Of a stretch of DNA of 64,000 nt, positions 51,405 through 59,615 are shown piece after piece; position 1 is the stretch's first letter, and every line of letters starts with the position of its first letter. Location: contig JACRKZ010000057.1 of NCBI GenBank assembly GCA_016235455.1, forward strand, positions 1-64,000, written 5' to 3'. A program made the translations under genes and the position numbers. The notes under the pieces are model-generated. The model did not search any database. It saw nothing but the letters and a program-made list of their open reading frames with translations, and was not told where the DNA came from. The DNA is from Armatimonadota bacterium (GTDB lineage: Bacteria; Armatimonadota; UBA10988).

Positions 51405-51758
51405 ATGTCTACTCAACCAAGCAAGCAACTCGAAATCGTGCCGAACCCCAAACCCGAGCGCGACTATGTCATCAGCATTGAATGCCCCGAGTTCACCTGC
51501 GTCTGTCCCAAGACCGGCCAGCCCGATTTTGCGACGATCAGGGTAGAATACACCCCCGACCAGGGCATCATCGAACTCAAGAGCATGAAGCTCTACTTCT
51601 GGAGCTACCGCGAGACCGGCACCTTCCACGAAGCCGTGACCAACCAGATCCTGGACGACTTCGTGGCCGCGTGCCAGCCGCGGTGGATGAAGGTGGTCGG
51701 CGACTTCAACGTGCGTGGCGGCATTCACACGGTGGTCACCGCGGAGTACCGGGCGTAA
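51405..51758 (+). CDS. queF: NADPH-dependent 7-cyano-7-deazaguanine reductase
   Basis: 117 residues, the short (type I, unimodular) QueF. Reduces preQ0 to preQ1 in queuosine synthesis. The family region [22 protein letters not shown] carries the cysteine that forms the thioimide with substrate; [18 protein letters not shown] is the NADPH/QueF signature; [13 protein letters not shown] is the C-terminal strand. The gene stands alone and divergent from the unknown operon. No preQ1 riboswitch fits, because the predicted transcript begins at the start codon. Confidence 0.95.
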   Translation: MSTQPSKQLEIVPNPKPERDYVISIECPEFTCVCPKTGQPDFATIRVEYTPDQGIIELKSMKLYFWSYRETGTFHEAVTNQILDDFVAACQPRWMKVVGDFNVRGGIHTVVTAEYRA

Positions 51759-51795
51759 GTCGACCACGCCGCAGGCTTGGGCCAGAGGGGGGCGC

Positions 51796-52221
51796 ATGTC
51801 CGTGATTCGCGTCCGCGCCAAGGGCACGGGTCGGGTAGTCCGATGGTCCGCGCTGCGGCGAGGTGAACTGGTCGACGGCTCAAAGTGGCTGCGCCTGACC
51901 ACGGTCCTGCCGGACGTCGTGACCGACGTGCTCGACTTCACAGAGAGGCTGGATGCACAGCGCCGCGTCACGGTCGTGGTGGTCAACAACATGGTCCGGG
52001 GTTCCCTCGACCTGGCCATCTCGGGTCAGGGGTTTGAGGTCACCTGCGGTCGCCGGCTGGTGCGCGGATGGTTCCCTCTGAACCCGCTGGCGTTCGAGTT
52101 CGGCGCCAACTTCGATGTCGTAGTCACCATCAACGCTGACGAGGCCATCGAAGCCTCGCTGATCGACCACCTGTTTGGTGACTACGAATGCAATTCGGGT
52201 GTGACGGCACCGTTAGGCTGA
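51796..52221 (+). CDS. Hypothetical protein
   Basis: 141 residues, not recognised. No signal peptide or membrane helix; alternating hydrophobic strands suggest a beta-rich fold (VIRVRAKGTGRVVRWSAL, VTVVVVNNMVRGSLDLAI, ANFDVVVTINADEAIEASL). Starts 37 bp after queF on the same strand with a GGGGGG stretch as possible ribosome-binding site. Codon use is like its neighbours, so it is probably real. Downstream lie two palindromic repeats, then tRNA-Leu on the other strand. Confidence 0.6.
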   Translation: MSVIRVRAKGTGRVVRWSALRRGELVDGSKWLRLTTVLPDVVTDVLDFTERLDAQRRVTVVVVNNMVRGSLDLAISGQGFEVTCGRRLVRGWFPLNPLAFEFGANFDVVVTINADEAIEASLIDHLFGDYECNSGVTAPLG

Positions 52222-52295
52222 CCCAACGCGACCGCCGCGACTGTGACTAACAACCTGTTCCGCACCCGCCATGGCAGATCCTGCCGGCATTCTGT

Positions 52296-52353
52296 GGCCT
52301 CTGTGCGCTCCGTGGTCAGTAAAGCAATGTCAACCACAGAGCGCGCAGAGGCC
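52296..52353. repeat. Palindromic repeat, copy D1
   Basis: GGCCTCTGTGCGCTCCGTGGT (arm 52296-52316) pairs with 52333-52353 at 19 of 21 positions, around a 16-nt loop. It lies in the gap between the hypothetical gene at 51796 and tRNA-Leu. Confidence 0.7.
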
Positions 52354-52359
52354 AGAGAG

Positions 52360-52400
52360 CAAGATGGCAGTCAGCAGAGGTTTCCATCTGCGTCATCTTG
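52360..52400. repeat. Palindromic repeat, copy D2
   Basis: CAAGATG (52360-52366) and CATCTTG (52394-52400) with partly matched inner bases (CAGCAGAGG against CCATCTGCG), directly after D1. The word CATCTGCG recurs in copies A to C in related form. Confidence 0.5.
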
Positions 52401-52474
52401 GGGTGCGGAACATGCTGAAAGAGAATCGTTGGCGCGCGCCAGATGATTCTAGGGGAGTAGGGGGAAGGCGGAAA

Positions 52475-52559
52475 TGCCCAGGGTGGGAGTCGAACCCACA
52501 CGACCGTAATGGCCACTGGATCCTGAATCCAGCGCGTCTACCGATTCCGCCACCTGGGC
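52475..52559 (-). tRNA. tRNA-Leu (CAG)
   Basis: 85 nt on the minus strand. Acceptor GCCCAGG/CCTGGGC with discriminator A; D-arm TGGCGGAATCGGTAGACGCG; anticodon stem CTGGA/TCCAG around TTCAGGA, anticodon CAG; a long variable arm (class II); T-arm GTGGG-TTCGACT-CCCAC. CCA is not encoded. Confidence 0.97.
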
Positions 52560-52572
52560 AAGCAACGCTGTG

Positions 52573-52601
52573 AATATAGCCGAGCCCCGCGTTCTCGTCA
52601 A
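52573..52601 (-). promoter_or_regulatory. Promoter of tRNA-Leu
   Basis: Minus strand: TTGACG (52596-52601), 17-bp spacer, TATATT (52573-52578). Predicted start near 52566, about 7 nt before the tRNA 5' end. Confidence 0.85.
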
Positions 52602-52620
52602 GCGGATTCTGCGGGGCTCG
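52581..52620 (-). terminator. Terminator of the slipin gene, enclosing the tRNA-Leu -35 box
   Basis: Inverted repeat CGAGCCCCGC (52581-52590)/GCGGGGCTCG (52611-52620), perfect 10 bp, 20-nt loop, 10 bp after the slipin stop in its reading direction. The loop contains the -35 of the tRNA promoter. Confidence 0.6.
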
Positions 52621-52629
52621 GGGCGATGG

Positions 52630-53445
52630 TCAGGCGGACACTTCCACGTCGCCGGCGGCGCCGCGAATGGCCTCGGTGAGTCGGGAGGGCTCGGAGATCA
52701 AGTCCGAGACGTTCTGGGCCAGGTTCACGAACTCCGAGGGGATCATGATGATCGTCGTCGTGTTCTGCTCGGTGCCCACTTCACTGAGCATCTGCATGCG
52801 GCGCAGTTCGAGCGCGACGGGGCTGTTGCCCATCTCCTTGGCGGCGACCGTCAGCTTCAGCGAGGCCTCGGCTTCGGCCTCGGCCTTGATCAGGCGGGCT
52901 CGCTTCTCGCGGGCGGCCTCTGCTTCCTTGGCCATGGCGCGCTGCATGTTCGGCGGGATCTCGACGTCCTTCATCTCCACCATCTCGACGGCGACGCCCC
53001 ACGGGTCGGTGGCTTCGGCGACGATCTGCAAGATGACCTCGTTGATCTTGTCGCGATCGCGCAGCATCTCGTCGAGCATGTGCTGGCCGATGACGTTGCG
53101 CAGCGTGGTCAGCGCCACCTGATAGACCGCCGAGCGGTAGTCGGCGACCTTGATGATGGCCCGCTGCGGATCGTTGATCTTGTACCACAGCACGGCGTTG
53201 ACCTTGATCGTCACGCTGTCCTTGGTGATGGTCTCCTGCGGCTCCACGTTGACCGTGTTGGTGCGCATGTCGACCTTGCGCTGGGTTTCGATGCCCAGCG
53301 GTATGAGCCAGTAGAGGCCTGGCCCGCGAATGCCCGCGAACCGGCCCAGGCGGAAGACCACGCCGCGCTCATACTCCTGGCAGACCCGCAGGCCGGACAG
53401 AGCCACGCCCACGACGCCCAGTAACAGAGCAGCCAACAGTTCCAT
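52630..53445 (-). CDS. Slipin/SPFH (band 7) family membrane protein
   Basis: 271 residues. One N-terminal hairpin membrane helix (about 2-20), then the SPFH domain (CQEYERGVVFRLGRFAGIRGPGLYWLIP, MRTNTVNVEPQETITKDSV, NAVLWYKI) and a helical coiled-coil part rich in Glu/Ala/Lys (AMAKEAEAAREKRARLIKAEAEAEA). Slipins form oligomeric membrane scaffolds; they often pair with an NfeD protease-like protein, which is not adjacent here. It lies downstream of the lipoprotein gene after a 120-bp gap containing a short GC hairpin at 53494-53510. Confidence 0.92.
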   Translation of the reverse strand: MELLAALLLGVVGVALSGLRVCQEYERGVVFRLGRFAGIRGPGLYWLIPLGIETQRKVDMRTNTVNVEPQETITKDSVTIKVNAVLWYKINDPQRAIIKVADYRSAVYQVALTTLRNVIGQHMLDEMLRDRDKINEVILQIVAEATDPWGVAVEMVEMKDVEIPPNMQRAMAKEAEAAREKRARLIKAEAEAEASLKLTVAAKEMGNSPVALELRRMQMLSEVGTEQNTTTIIMIPSEFVNLAQNVSDLISEPSRLTEAIRGAAGDVEVSA

Positions 53446-53493
53446 GGCAGATCATCCTTTGTCGACCCGAACGAACCGGCACAGCGATTCGTG

Positions 53494-53510
53494 CCCGCGC
53501 AGCGCGCGGG
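53494..53510 (-). terminator. Short GC hairpin after the lipoprotein gene
   Basis: CCCGCGC (53494-53500)/GCGCGGG (53504-53510) with a 3-nt loop, in the gap between the lipoprotein and slipin genes. No T-run, so termination is uncertain. Confidence 0.4.
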
Positions 53511-53565
53511 TCCAGCCGACTCGTGCTCGTTCGCGCCCGGATGCCGTGGACCTGCTCGGCGCAGG

Positions 53566-54372
53566 CTACTTGGTCGGCGCCGAGGGTTTGCTGCTCGATG
53601 GCGCGGGTGACTTGGCGGCCGGCGCTGGCGCCTTCTCCGGGGCTGGCGCTGGCGCTGGCGTGGTGCTGGCGCTGGCGGCTGGCGCGGAGGCGGTCGGCGC
53701 GGACGCCGCTGGCGCGGGCGCCTCAGCTTCAGCCTTGGCGGCCAACGGCGCCAGTGAGGCCAGCATGGTGTCGATGGCCTTCTGCGCGGCGTCACCGGGG
53801 GCGAAGCCGGCGAACAGGTAGACCGTGTTGCCATCGCCCAGGCCGGCGATGAAGGTGGCGGTGGCCTGTTTGAGGCCCAGCGCCGGATAGGCACCCACTG
53901 CCCGCAGGGCGAGCGCGCCAGTGATGCCGCCCAGTGGCGGGGCGGTGGCATCGGTGAGCGTCAGGCCGGCGTCCAGCGACTTGCGCAGGCCGGCCAGGAT
54001 GGCGGTGGGCGCCTTGGCCGGGTCGGCTTCGCCCAGGTTGGCCTCGGCCACCTTGGCCAGTACCAGCAGTGGCGTCTCGGCGGCAGCGGTCTGCTCAAGC
54101 ACCACGGGCTGCGGGTCGCTGGGCAACAGGCTGATCCGGCCTGGCGACTCGCGCCTGGCCCAGCCCTCGGCCGGCGTGATGCGCAAGCCCAAGTCGGTCA
54201 GGTCCAGCGCCGCCAGTGGTGCCGGCGGGGCTGACGGGGCCGAGGCAGTGCTCAGGGAGTCCGGGGTTGGCATCGGTGCGGGCGCTGTTCTGGCCGCCGG
54301 TGGCCGGCAGGCGCTGAGGGCCAGCAGCCCCGCGCAGACCATCGCCCATCGTCCAGCTCGCCTCACACGCAT
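53566..54372 (-). CDS. Putative lipoprotein with Ala/Pro-rich tail
   Basis: 268 residues. A lipoprotein signal with lipobox LSAC (MVCAGLLALSAC) predicts lipid anchoring. The middle (about 50-215) is a compact domain resembling periplasmic stress or DUF1795-like proteins (GLRITPAEGWARRESPGRISLLPS, LKQATATFIAGLGDGNTVYLFAGFAPGD). The last 55 residues are low-complexity Ala/Pro/Ser/Lys and may reach the cell wall. GGAGCAAGG precedes ATG 54372. It is 25 bp downstream of tilS. Confidence 0.7.
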   Translation of the reverse strand: MRVRRAGRWAMVCAGLLALSACRPPAARTAPAPMPTPDSLSTASAPSAPPAPLAALDLTDLGLRITPAEGWARRESPGRISLLPSDPQPVVLEQTAAAETPLLVLAKVAEANLGEADPAKAPTAILAGLRKSLDAGLTLTDATAPPLGGITGALALRAVGAYPALGLKQATATFIAGLGDGNTVYLFAGFAPGDAAQKAIDTMLASLAPLAAKAEAEAPAPAASAPTASAPAASASTTPAPAPAPEKAPAPAAKSPAPSSSKPSAPTK

Positions 54373-54397
54373 GGTGCCTTGCTCCGTTGGTTGCGCG

Positions 54398-55723
54398 CTA
54401 GAATACCACACCCAGCAACGGGCCGTCGGGGTCGGCGAAGCCCTCGGCCGGCTGCTGGCCCGGTAGCCAGACGATCTGGTCGCCAAGCACCACCAGCGGC
54501 ACGCGGTCGCGCGCCGGGGCCGGTACTCCCTGCTCCGCCAGCCAGTCGCCCAGCGGCTTGCGCGGTCGGCCAGCGGGCTGGTAGTGGTCGCCGGGGCGCC
54601 GACTGCGCACCGTATAGCGGCCGGCCCGCAGGCAGGCGCACAGCTCGCCAGGGCCGCAGCCCAGACGCGGCACGCCGGCCGGCAGTGCCGCGCCAAGCTC
54701 GACGGGGCCCCACGGCGTTGGCGCGGGCCAGTGGGCCACGGCCAGCCGCGACCCGCACCGCGTGGCGGTGGCTGCGCCCAGCACTCGCGGCCACGTCAAC
54801 GGCCGGGCGTCGGCGCGTCCACCGGCCAGCGTGTCCAGCGACTCGACCAGCACGGCATCGACCTCGGCCAGCGTGCCGCGCCAGCTTCCGAGCCAGGCCC
54901 GCAGCAGCAGGTGCCGCTCGGGCTGGGCCATGGCCGACCAGCCCGAGACGTCGAGCACCGCCGCGCCGAGCCCGGCGATGAAGCTGGCCGGCTCGGGTAC
55001 TATGCGCCGGCCGTCCAGCAGGAGCTGGCCGTAGTTGTCCAGCGCCTGTCGGTCCAGGTCACAGACGCCCGCCGCGCGGGCCACGGCCTGCCTGGCGCCG
55101 GGTCGGAGCGTCTCCAGCAGCGGCAGCACCTGAGCCCGCACGCGTGCGCGCAGGTTGCCGTCCTGGTTGGTCGGGTCGTTGACCACGGGCAGCGCGTGGG
55201 CGGCGGCATAGGCGGCGAGTTCGGCGCGGGCGCAGTCGAGCAGCGGCCGCGCCAGGCGGCCCGAGCGCGCCGGCATAGCGCCCAGCCCGCGGGTGCCGGC
55301 TCCGCGCAGCAGGTTGAGCAGCAACGTCTCGGCGCGGTCGTCGGCGCTGTGGCCCAGGGTGATGTGCTCGGCGCCGACCTCGTCGGCGCAGCGGCGCAGG
55401 AAGGCATGGCGTTGGTCGCGCGCGCCGGCCTCGTCGTGACACGGCGCGTCGGCGCGCCCCAGGCGCACCGGCCAGCCCTGCTGTTCGGCCCAGGCGGCGG
55501 TGGCGGCGGCCTCGGCGGCGCTCTCGGGCCGTTGGCCGTGGTCGAAGACGGCGACGGTCAGCCGCCAGCCGAACTCCGGTGCGAGCCGGCCGAGAAGGTG
55601 GAGCAGGCTGAGGCTATCGGCTCCACCGGAGACCGCGACGAGGATGGTGGCGTCGCGCGGCAGCAGGTGGTACCGGTCGAGGGTGGTGCGAACTCGTGGC
55701 AGCAAGTCGAGCGAGTGCGTCAT
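54398..55723 (-). CDS. tilS: tRNA(Ile)-lysidine synthetase
   Basis: 441 residues. Converts C34 of the AUA-reading tRNA-Ile to lysidine, using ATP. PP-loop SGGADSLSLLHLL (about 33-45); VFDHGQRPES; HITLGHSADDRAETLLLNLLRGAGTRGLGAM; the C-terminal substrate-binding domain ends VRSRRPGDHYQP and RDRVPLVVLGDQIVWLPG. Length is normal. It lies 30 bp after the PGM-like gene and 25 bp before the lipoprotein gene. Confidence 0.95.
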   Translation of the reverse strand: MTHSLDLLPRVRTTLDRYHLLPRDATILVAVSGGADSLSLLHLLGRLAPEFGWRLTVAVFDHGQRPESAAEAAATAAWAEQQGWPVRLGRADAPCHDEAGARDQRHAFLRRCADEVGAEHITLGHSADDRAETLLLNLLRGAGTRGLGAMPARSGRLARPLLDCARAELAAYAAAHALPVVNDPTNQDGNLRARVRAQVLPLLETLRPGARQAVARAAGVCDLDRQALDNYGQLLLDGRRIVPEPASFIAGLGAAVLDVSGWSAMAQPERHLLLRAWLGSWRGTLAEVDAVLVESLDTLAGGRADARPLTWPRVLGAATATRCGSRLAVAHWPAPTPWGPVELGAALPAGVPRLGCGPGELCACLRAGRYTVRSRRPGDHYQPAGRPRKPLGDWLAEQGVPAPARDRVPLVVLGDQIVWLPGQQPAEGFADPDGPLLGVVF

Positions 55724-55753
55724 GCCTACCGTGCTCCGCGCCGACGGGCTGGC

Positions 55754-56893
55754 TCAGGAGCGCCACAGCCAACGCCGAACGGCCTCGTGGCCGTGGCGTT
55801 CGCGGCCCGTGTCGGCCGCCCACAGCTCGGTGAACCGCTCCGGCCCAGCCATGGGCCGGTTGTGGCGATAGGCCAGATAGGGCACCGGCTGGTTGACGTG
55901 GCGGCGCGATTCCAGAGAGCAAGCGTAGTCGCACAGCACCGTGATGTCCAGGTCGGTGCCGGTGCCCACACGCGCCCAGAGCGGCGCCAGGACATAGCGG
56001 TCGAGTGCGCTGACCAGGTCGGCGCGCTTCTCGGCATCGCCCGCGTGGGCCAGCGTGTCAGCCGCGCTGGACTGTGAGATGACCGTCGTGGCATGGTCGA
56101 GCCGCGCCACCAGCTCGTCGGCGATGCCGGCCAGCGTACGGCCGGCGGCGGCGCGCGGCGCATTGAGCCCGCAGGCCCGCGCCACGCCACGCACGGCGTG
56201 GTTCTCGCTGATCAGGCTGGTCATCTGGCCGCTGCGCAGCACGAACATCGGCAGTTCGGGCGCACGACCCAGGCCCCACGGCCACAGCGCGTCGAGCGAA
56301 GGCAGGCCCTGGTCGGCGCGCGCGCGGTTGACGTCGTGGCCAGCCAGCAGCTCGCGCGAAATGTCGATGATGCGGCGCACCTCGTGGTCACGCTCGCCCG
56401 ACGGCAGCTGTGCCTCGGCATCGGTCAGCTCGCCCGGCGGCACGCAGCGAACCTCCATCGGGCCTTCGTTCCAGACCGCCAGCGCTGTGGTCGGACGCAC
56501 GCTGCGGATGGCCAGCCGCGGCGTGGAGAGCGCCGCGCTCAGGTCGCGCCACAGCAGCGCCGCGTCGGCCTCGTCAGGCGGCGTGGGGCGTGGGTCGACC
56601 GCGCCTGTCAGGCTGATCAGATCGAGCCGCGCGCCGACATCGCGGCGGTCGAGCGAGGGGCCCGCGCCAAGCACTTCCAGCGGCCCGCGCGCCAGGCCAA
56701 CGGGCGAGTAGCCCAGCAGCGCGGCGGTGGTCAGGTCGACGCCGAGTGCCGCCGCGTCGGGCACGGGCTGCACCAGCCCGACCTCGGACACGCGGGCCAT
56801 GGCGTCGAGCGTGGGCGTCGAGCCGTGCATGAGCGCGGTGTCCGTGCCGGGCGGCTCGGACAGTCCGCTGAAGATGAGCAGCACGTGGGCCAC
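55754..56893 (-). CDS. ApgM-type phosphoglycerate mutase-like protein (alkaline phosphatase superfamily), divergent
   Basis: 379 residues. Closest in layout to archaeal-type cofactor-independent phosphoglycerate mutases and the related proteins once proposed as homoserine kinases (TIGR02535): STPTLDAMARVSEVGLVQPV, LTTAALLGYSPVGLARGPLEVLGAG, GHDVNRARADQGLPSLDALWPWGLG. Two metal-site blocks differ from the family. The first Asp of LDG is replaced in IFSGLSE, and the ADH block reads CDYAC. Activity is thus uncertain. GTG 56893 starts 2 bp after the purC stop. The gene is cotranscribed with hom, which favours a threonine-pathway role. Confidence 0.75.
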   Translation of the reverse strand: MAHVLLIFSGLSEPPGTDTALMHGSTPTLDAMARVSEVGLVQPVPDAAALGVDLTTAALLGYSPVGLARGPLEVLGAGPSLDRRDVGARLDLISLTGAVDPRPTPPDEADAALLWRDLSAALSTPRLAIRSVRPTTALAVWNEGPMEVRCVPPGELTDAEAQLPSGERDHEVRRIIDISRELLAGHDVNRARADQGLPSLDALWPWGLGRAPELPMFVLRSGQMTSLISENHAVRGVARACGLNAPRAAAGRTLAGIADELVARLDHATTVISQSSAADTLAHAGDAEKRADLVSALDRYVLAPLWARVGTGTDLDITVLCDYACSLESRRHVNQPVPYLAYRHNRPMAGPERFTELWAADTGRERHGHEAVRRWLWRS

Positions 56894-56895
56894 GG

Positions 56896-57786
56896 CTAGA
56901 TGTCGGTCTGGCCCGTGAGGCGGGTCAGCGCTTCCATGTAGCGCGCACGGGTGATGGCCACCACTTCGGGCGTGGGCTCGGGACCGGGCGGGGTCTTGTC
57001 CCAGGTCAGCGTGTCCAGCCAATCGCGCAGGAACTGCTTGTCCATGGCGCGCTGCGCCTGGCCCGGCGTGTACTCGTCCACGTCCCAGAAGCGCGAGGAG
57101 TCAGGCGTCAGCACCTCGTCGATGAGCGCCAGTTCGCCGTCGATCAGGCCGAACTCGAACTTGGTGTCGGCGATGATCACGCCGCGCTCGCGAGCGTAGG
57201 CCGCGCCGTCGGTGTAGATGGCCAGCGCCGTGTCACGCAACTGCTCCGCGCGCGCCTGGCCCACGATGGCCACGCAGCGGTCGAAGCTGATGTTCTCGTC
57301 GTGCCCTTCGACCGCCTTGGTCGAAGGCGTGAAGATGGCCTCGGGCAGCTGGTCGGACTCGCGCAGGCCGGCGGGCAGGGCAATGCCACAGACGGTCTGG
57401 CTGCGCTGGTATTCCTTCCAGCCGCTACCGGCCAGATAGCCGCGGACGATGCACTCGACGGGCATGGCCTCGGCCTTCCGGACCCACATCGAGCGGCCCG
57501 TCAACGAGTCGCGGCTGGCCTGGAAGGCGGCGGGGAACTGGTTCTCGTCAGCGCTCACGCGATGGTGCTTGACGCCGGCGGCGGCGAAGCGGTCCAGCCA
57601 GAAGTTGGTCAGCGCGGTGAGAATCTTGCCGCGGTCGGGCACCGGCTTGGGCAGCACAACATCGTAGGCCGACACGCGGTCGGTGGCCACGATGAGCAGA
57701 TCGTCGCCGAGATTGAAGACATCGCGGACCTTGCCGCGATAGTCGGGCTGACGACCGTCGAGTACGGCCTCCATCAGACCGGCCAT
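56896..57786 (-). CDS. purC: Phosphoribosylaminoimidazole-succinocarboxamide synthase
   Basis: 296 residues, the longer bacterial/yeast-type PurC. Ligates aspartate to CAIR with ATP in purine synthesis. Blocks: GKVRDVFNLGDDLLIVATDRVSAYD; MPVECIVRGYLAGSGWKEY; IFTPSTKAVEGHDENISF; IIADTKFEFGLIDGELALIDEVLTPDSSRFW. GGAGGTGAACCC lies before ATG. It sits between hom and the PGM-like gene without other pur genes. Confidence 0.97.
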   Translation of the reverse strand: MAGLMEAVLDGRQPDYRGKVRDVFNLGDDLLIVATDRVSAYDVVLPKPVPDRGKILTALTNFWLDRFAAAGVKHHRVSADENQFPAAFQASRDSLTGRSMWVRKAEAMPVECIVRGYLAGSGWKEYQRSQTVCGIALPAGLRESDQLPEAIFTPSTKAVEGHDENISFDRCVAIVGQARAEQLRDTALAIYTDGAAYARERGVIIADTKFEFGLIDGELALIDEVLTPDSSRFWDVDEYTPGQAQRAMDKQFLRDWLDTLTWDKTPPGPEPTPEVVAITRARYMEALTRLTGQTDI

Positions 57787-57807
57787 GGGTTCACCTCCAG
57801 GCAGGGA

Positions 57808-59112
57808 CTAGGCGTCGACGCCGAAGCAGCGGAACACATTGCAGATATCGACCACTTCGTCCAGCCCATCCATGGTGGCCAGACTGGCGCGGATGTTGGC
57901 CTCGGTGGTGTCGTGGGTTATCCACACCAGCTCGGCCAAGCCGGCCGTGAGGTCGTCGGTGATGCGCGTCTGCAGCACCTGCGCGATGCTCACGCCGTGG
58001 CTGCCGAGGATGCCGGCCAGCTCGGCCAGCACGCCCACGCGGTCGGCCACGCGCATGCGCACGTAGTAGCTCGACTCGATCTCGTCCACGGTGGCCACGG
58101 TGCGGTGGCCCGAGAAGCCCAGCGGATAGCTGCGCTGGCCGCCGCGACCCAGGTTGCGCGCCACGGTGATGATGTCGCCGGCCACCGCGGAGCCGGTCGG
58201 ATCGGCGCCGGCGCCGCGACCATAGAACATGACCTGACCCACCGGTGCCGCCTCGACGAAGATGGCGTTGAACACGTCGTTGACGTTAGCCAGCGGATGC
58301 GTCTCGGGCACCAGGCACGGGCTGACGCGCAATTCCAGCTTCTCGCCGCGGTCCTTGGCCACGGCCAGCAGCTTGAAGCGGTAGCCGAGGTTGCGCGCCA
58401 GGGTGATGTCGGCCGGCGTGATGCTGCTGATGCCCTCGCGACAGACCTGCTCCTCGGAGACGGCGGTGTCGAAGGCCAGCATGGCCAGAATGGTCAGCTT
58501 GTAGGCCGCGTCGTGCCCGTCGATATCGGCCGACGGGTCGGATTCGGCGTAGCCCTTGGCCTGCGCTTCGGCCAGCAGGTCGTCAAACGCCTGGCCCGAG
58601 CGGGTCATGGCGCTCAGGATGTAGTTGGTGGTGCCGTTGATGATGCCTACCACCTGCTTGACACGGTTGGCGGTGAGGCCGCTGCCCAGCGGCTGGATGA
58701 TCGGGATGCCGCCGCCGACGCTGCCCTCGAAGGCCAGGTCGACATGGTGCTTGTCGGCCAGGGCAAACAGCTCCAGGCCGTGCTTGGCGATCAGCTCCTT
58801 GTTGGCGGTGACCACGCTCTTGCCGGCGCTGAGCGCGGCAATCACGGCTTCGCGAGCGATGCCCACGCCGCCGATCACCTCGACCACCACATCGATGTCG
58901 TCGGCCGTGGCGACGGCCATCGTATCGGTTGTGAGTTCCAGGTCGGTCGTGTCGACCGCGCGATGACGCTCGGTGTCACGTACCGCGGCGCGCACGGGCA
59001 AAAGCTCGGCGCCGACGCGCCGCGCGATGGCCTCGCGCTCGGCAGTCAGCGCGGCCAACGCGCCGCTGCCCACCGTACCTAGACCCAGGAAACCGATGCG
59101 AATGGTCTTCAA
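57808..59112 (-). CDS. hom: Homoserine dehydrogenase
   Basis: 434 residues. Reduces aspartate semialdehyde to homoserine. Rossmann start IRIGFLGLGTVGSGAL; catalytic region VVEVIGG, NKELIA, GSVGGGIPIIQPL, INGTTNYILSAM, GYAESDPSADIDGHDAAYKLTILA; a C-terminal ACT domain (about 350-434: YYVRMRVADRVGVLAELAGIL) for feedback control by threonine. The start overlaps the accB stop by 4 bp. No thrB or thrC is seen; the PGM-like protein may supply kinase function. Confidence 0.96.
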   Translation of the reverse strand: MKTIRIGFLGLGTVGSGALAALTAEREAIARRVGAELLPVRAAVRDTERHRAVDTTDLELTTDTMAVATADDIDVVVEVIGGVGIAREAVIAALSAGKSVVTANKELIAKHGLELFALADKHHVDLAFEGSVGGGIPIIQPLGSGLTANRVKQVVGIINGTTNYILSAMTRSGQAFDDLLAEAQAKGYAESDPSADIDGHDAAYKLTILAMLAFDTAVSEEQVCREGISSITPADITLARNLGYRFKLLAVAKDRGEKLELRVSPCLVPETHPLANVNDVFNAIFVEAAPVGQVMFYGRGAGADPTGSAVAGDIITVARNLGRGGQRSYPLGFSGHRTVATVDEIESSYYVRMRVADRVGVLAELAGILGSHGVSIAQVLQTRITDDLTAGLAELVWITHDTTEANIRASLATMDGLDEVVDICNVFRCFGVDA

Positions 59113-59558
59113 CCCACATCCTCCAACGGCTCGAACTCCATCAACACTTCGCCGGTGACCACCAACTGCTCGTTGGCCGCCACCACGCGCGACAGCCGGC
59201 CATGGAAGCCAACGGGGATCTCGTTGAAGATCTTCATGGCTTCGATGAGGCAGGCCACGTCGTCGGGCTCGACCACGTCGCCAACCTGCACAAAGACCGG
59301 CTCGCTGGGCGAGGGCGACCGATAGAACACGCCGGTGATCGGCGATCTGAGGCGCAGCAGGTGGCTGGTGTCTTCGACGGCTTCGCCCCCCGGGCCCGCG
59401 CCGGCCGCGACCAGGGCGCCGGCCACAGGCCGCGCCGACGGCACGGAGGTGATGCTCACCTCGGCGTCGTCTTCGGTCACGCTCAGGCCTTCGAGCCCGT
59501 GGCGTTCCACGATCTCGATCAGCCGTCGCACCTCGGTCAGGTCTACCAATGGGTCCAT
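59109..59558 (-). CDS. accB: Biotin carboxyl carrier protein of acetyl-CoA carboxylase
   Basis: 149 residues. An N-terminal helical region (VRRLIEIVERHGLEGLSV), a Pro/Ala/Gly linker, and a biotinyl domain (about 70-149) with the biotin site EAMKIFNEI, Lys109. LRSPITGVFYRSPSPSEPVFVQVGD is typical AccB. Carries CO2 on biotin for malonyl-CoA formation. accC, the usual partner, is not adjacent; hom follows with a 4-bp overlap. The start ATG 59558 lies about 50 nt after a near-consensus promoter. Confidence 0.94.
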   Translation of the reverse strand: MDPLVDLTEVRRLIEIVERHGLEGLSVTEDDAEVSITSVPSARPVAGALVAAGAGPGGEAVEDTSHLLRLRSPITGVFYRSPSPSEPVFVQVGDVVEPDDVACLIEAMKIFNEIPVGFHGRLSRVVAANEQLVVTGEVLMEFEPLEDVG

Positions 59559-59615
59559 CCGCCTGCCAATCCGTCCCGCGTGTGGCCCCAAAGGGCCGCC
59601 TGCCGCGATCCGTCG

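Noticed and set aside
40257..52400. CRISPR array
   Set aside because: The repeats are few, far apart and palindromic, with no regular spacers and no cas genes.
52271..52573. 100-codon frame across the palindromes and tRNA-Leu
   Set aside because: It runs through a tRNA gene on the other strand and two inverted repeats; no coding signature.
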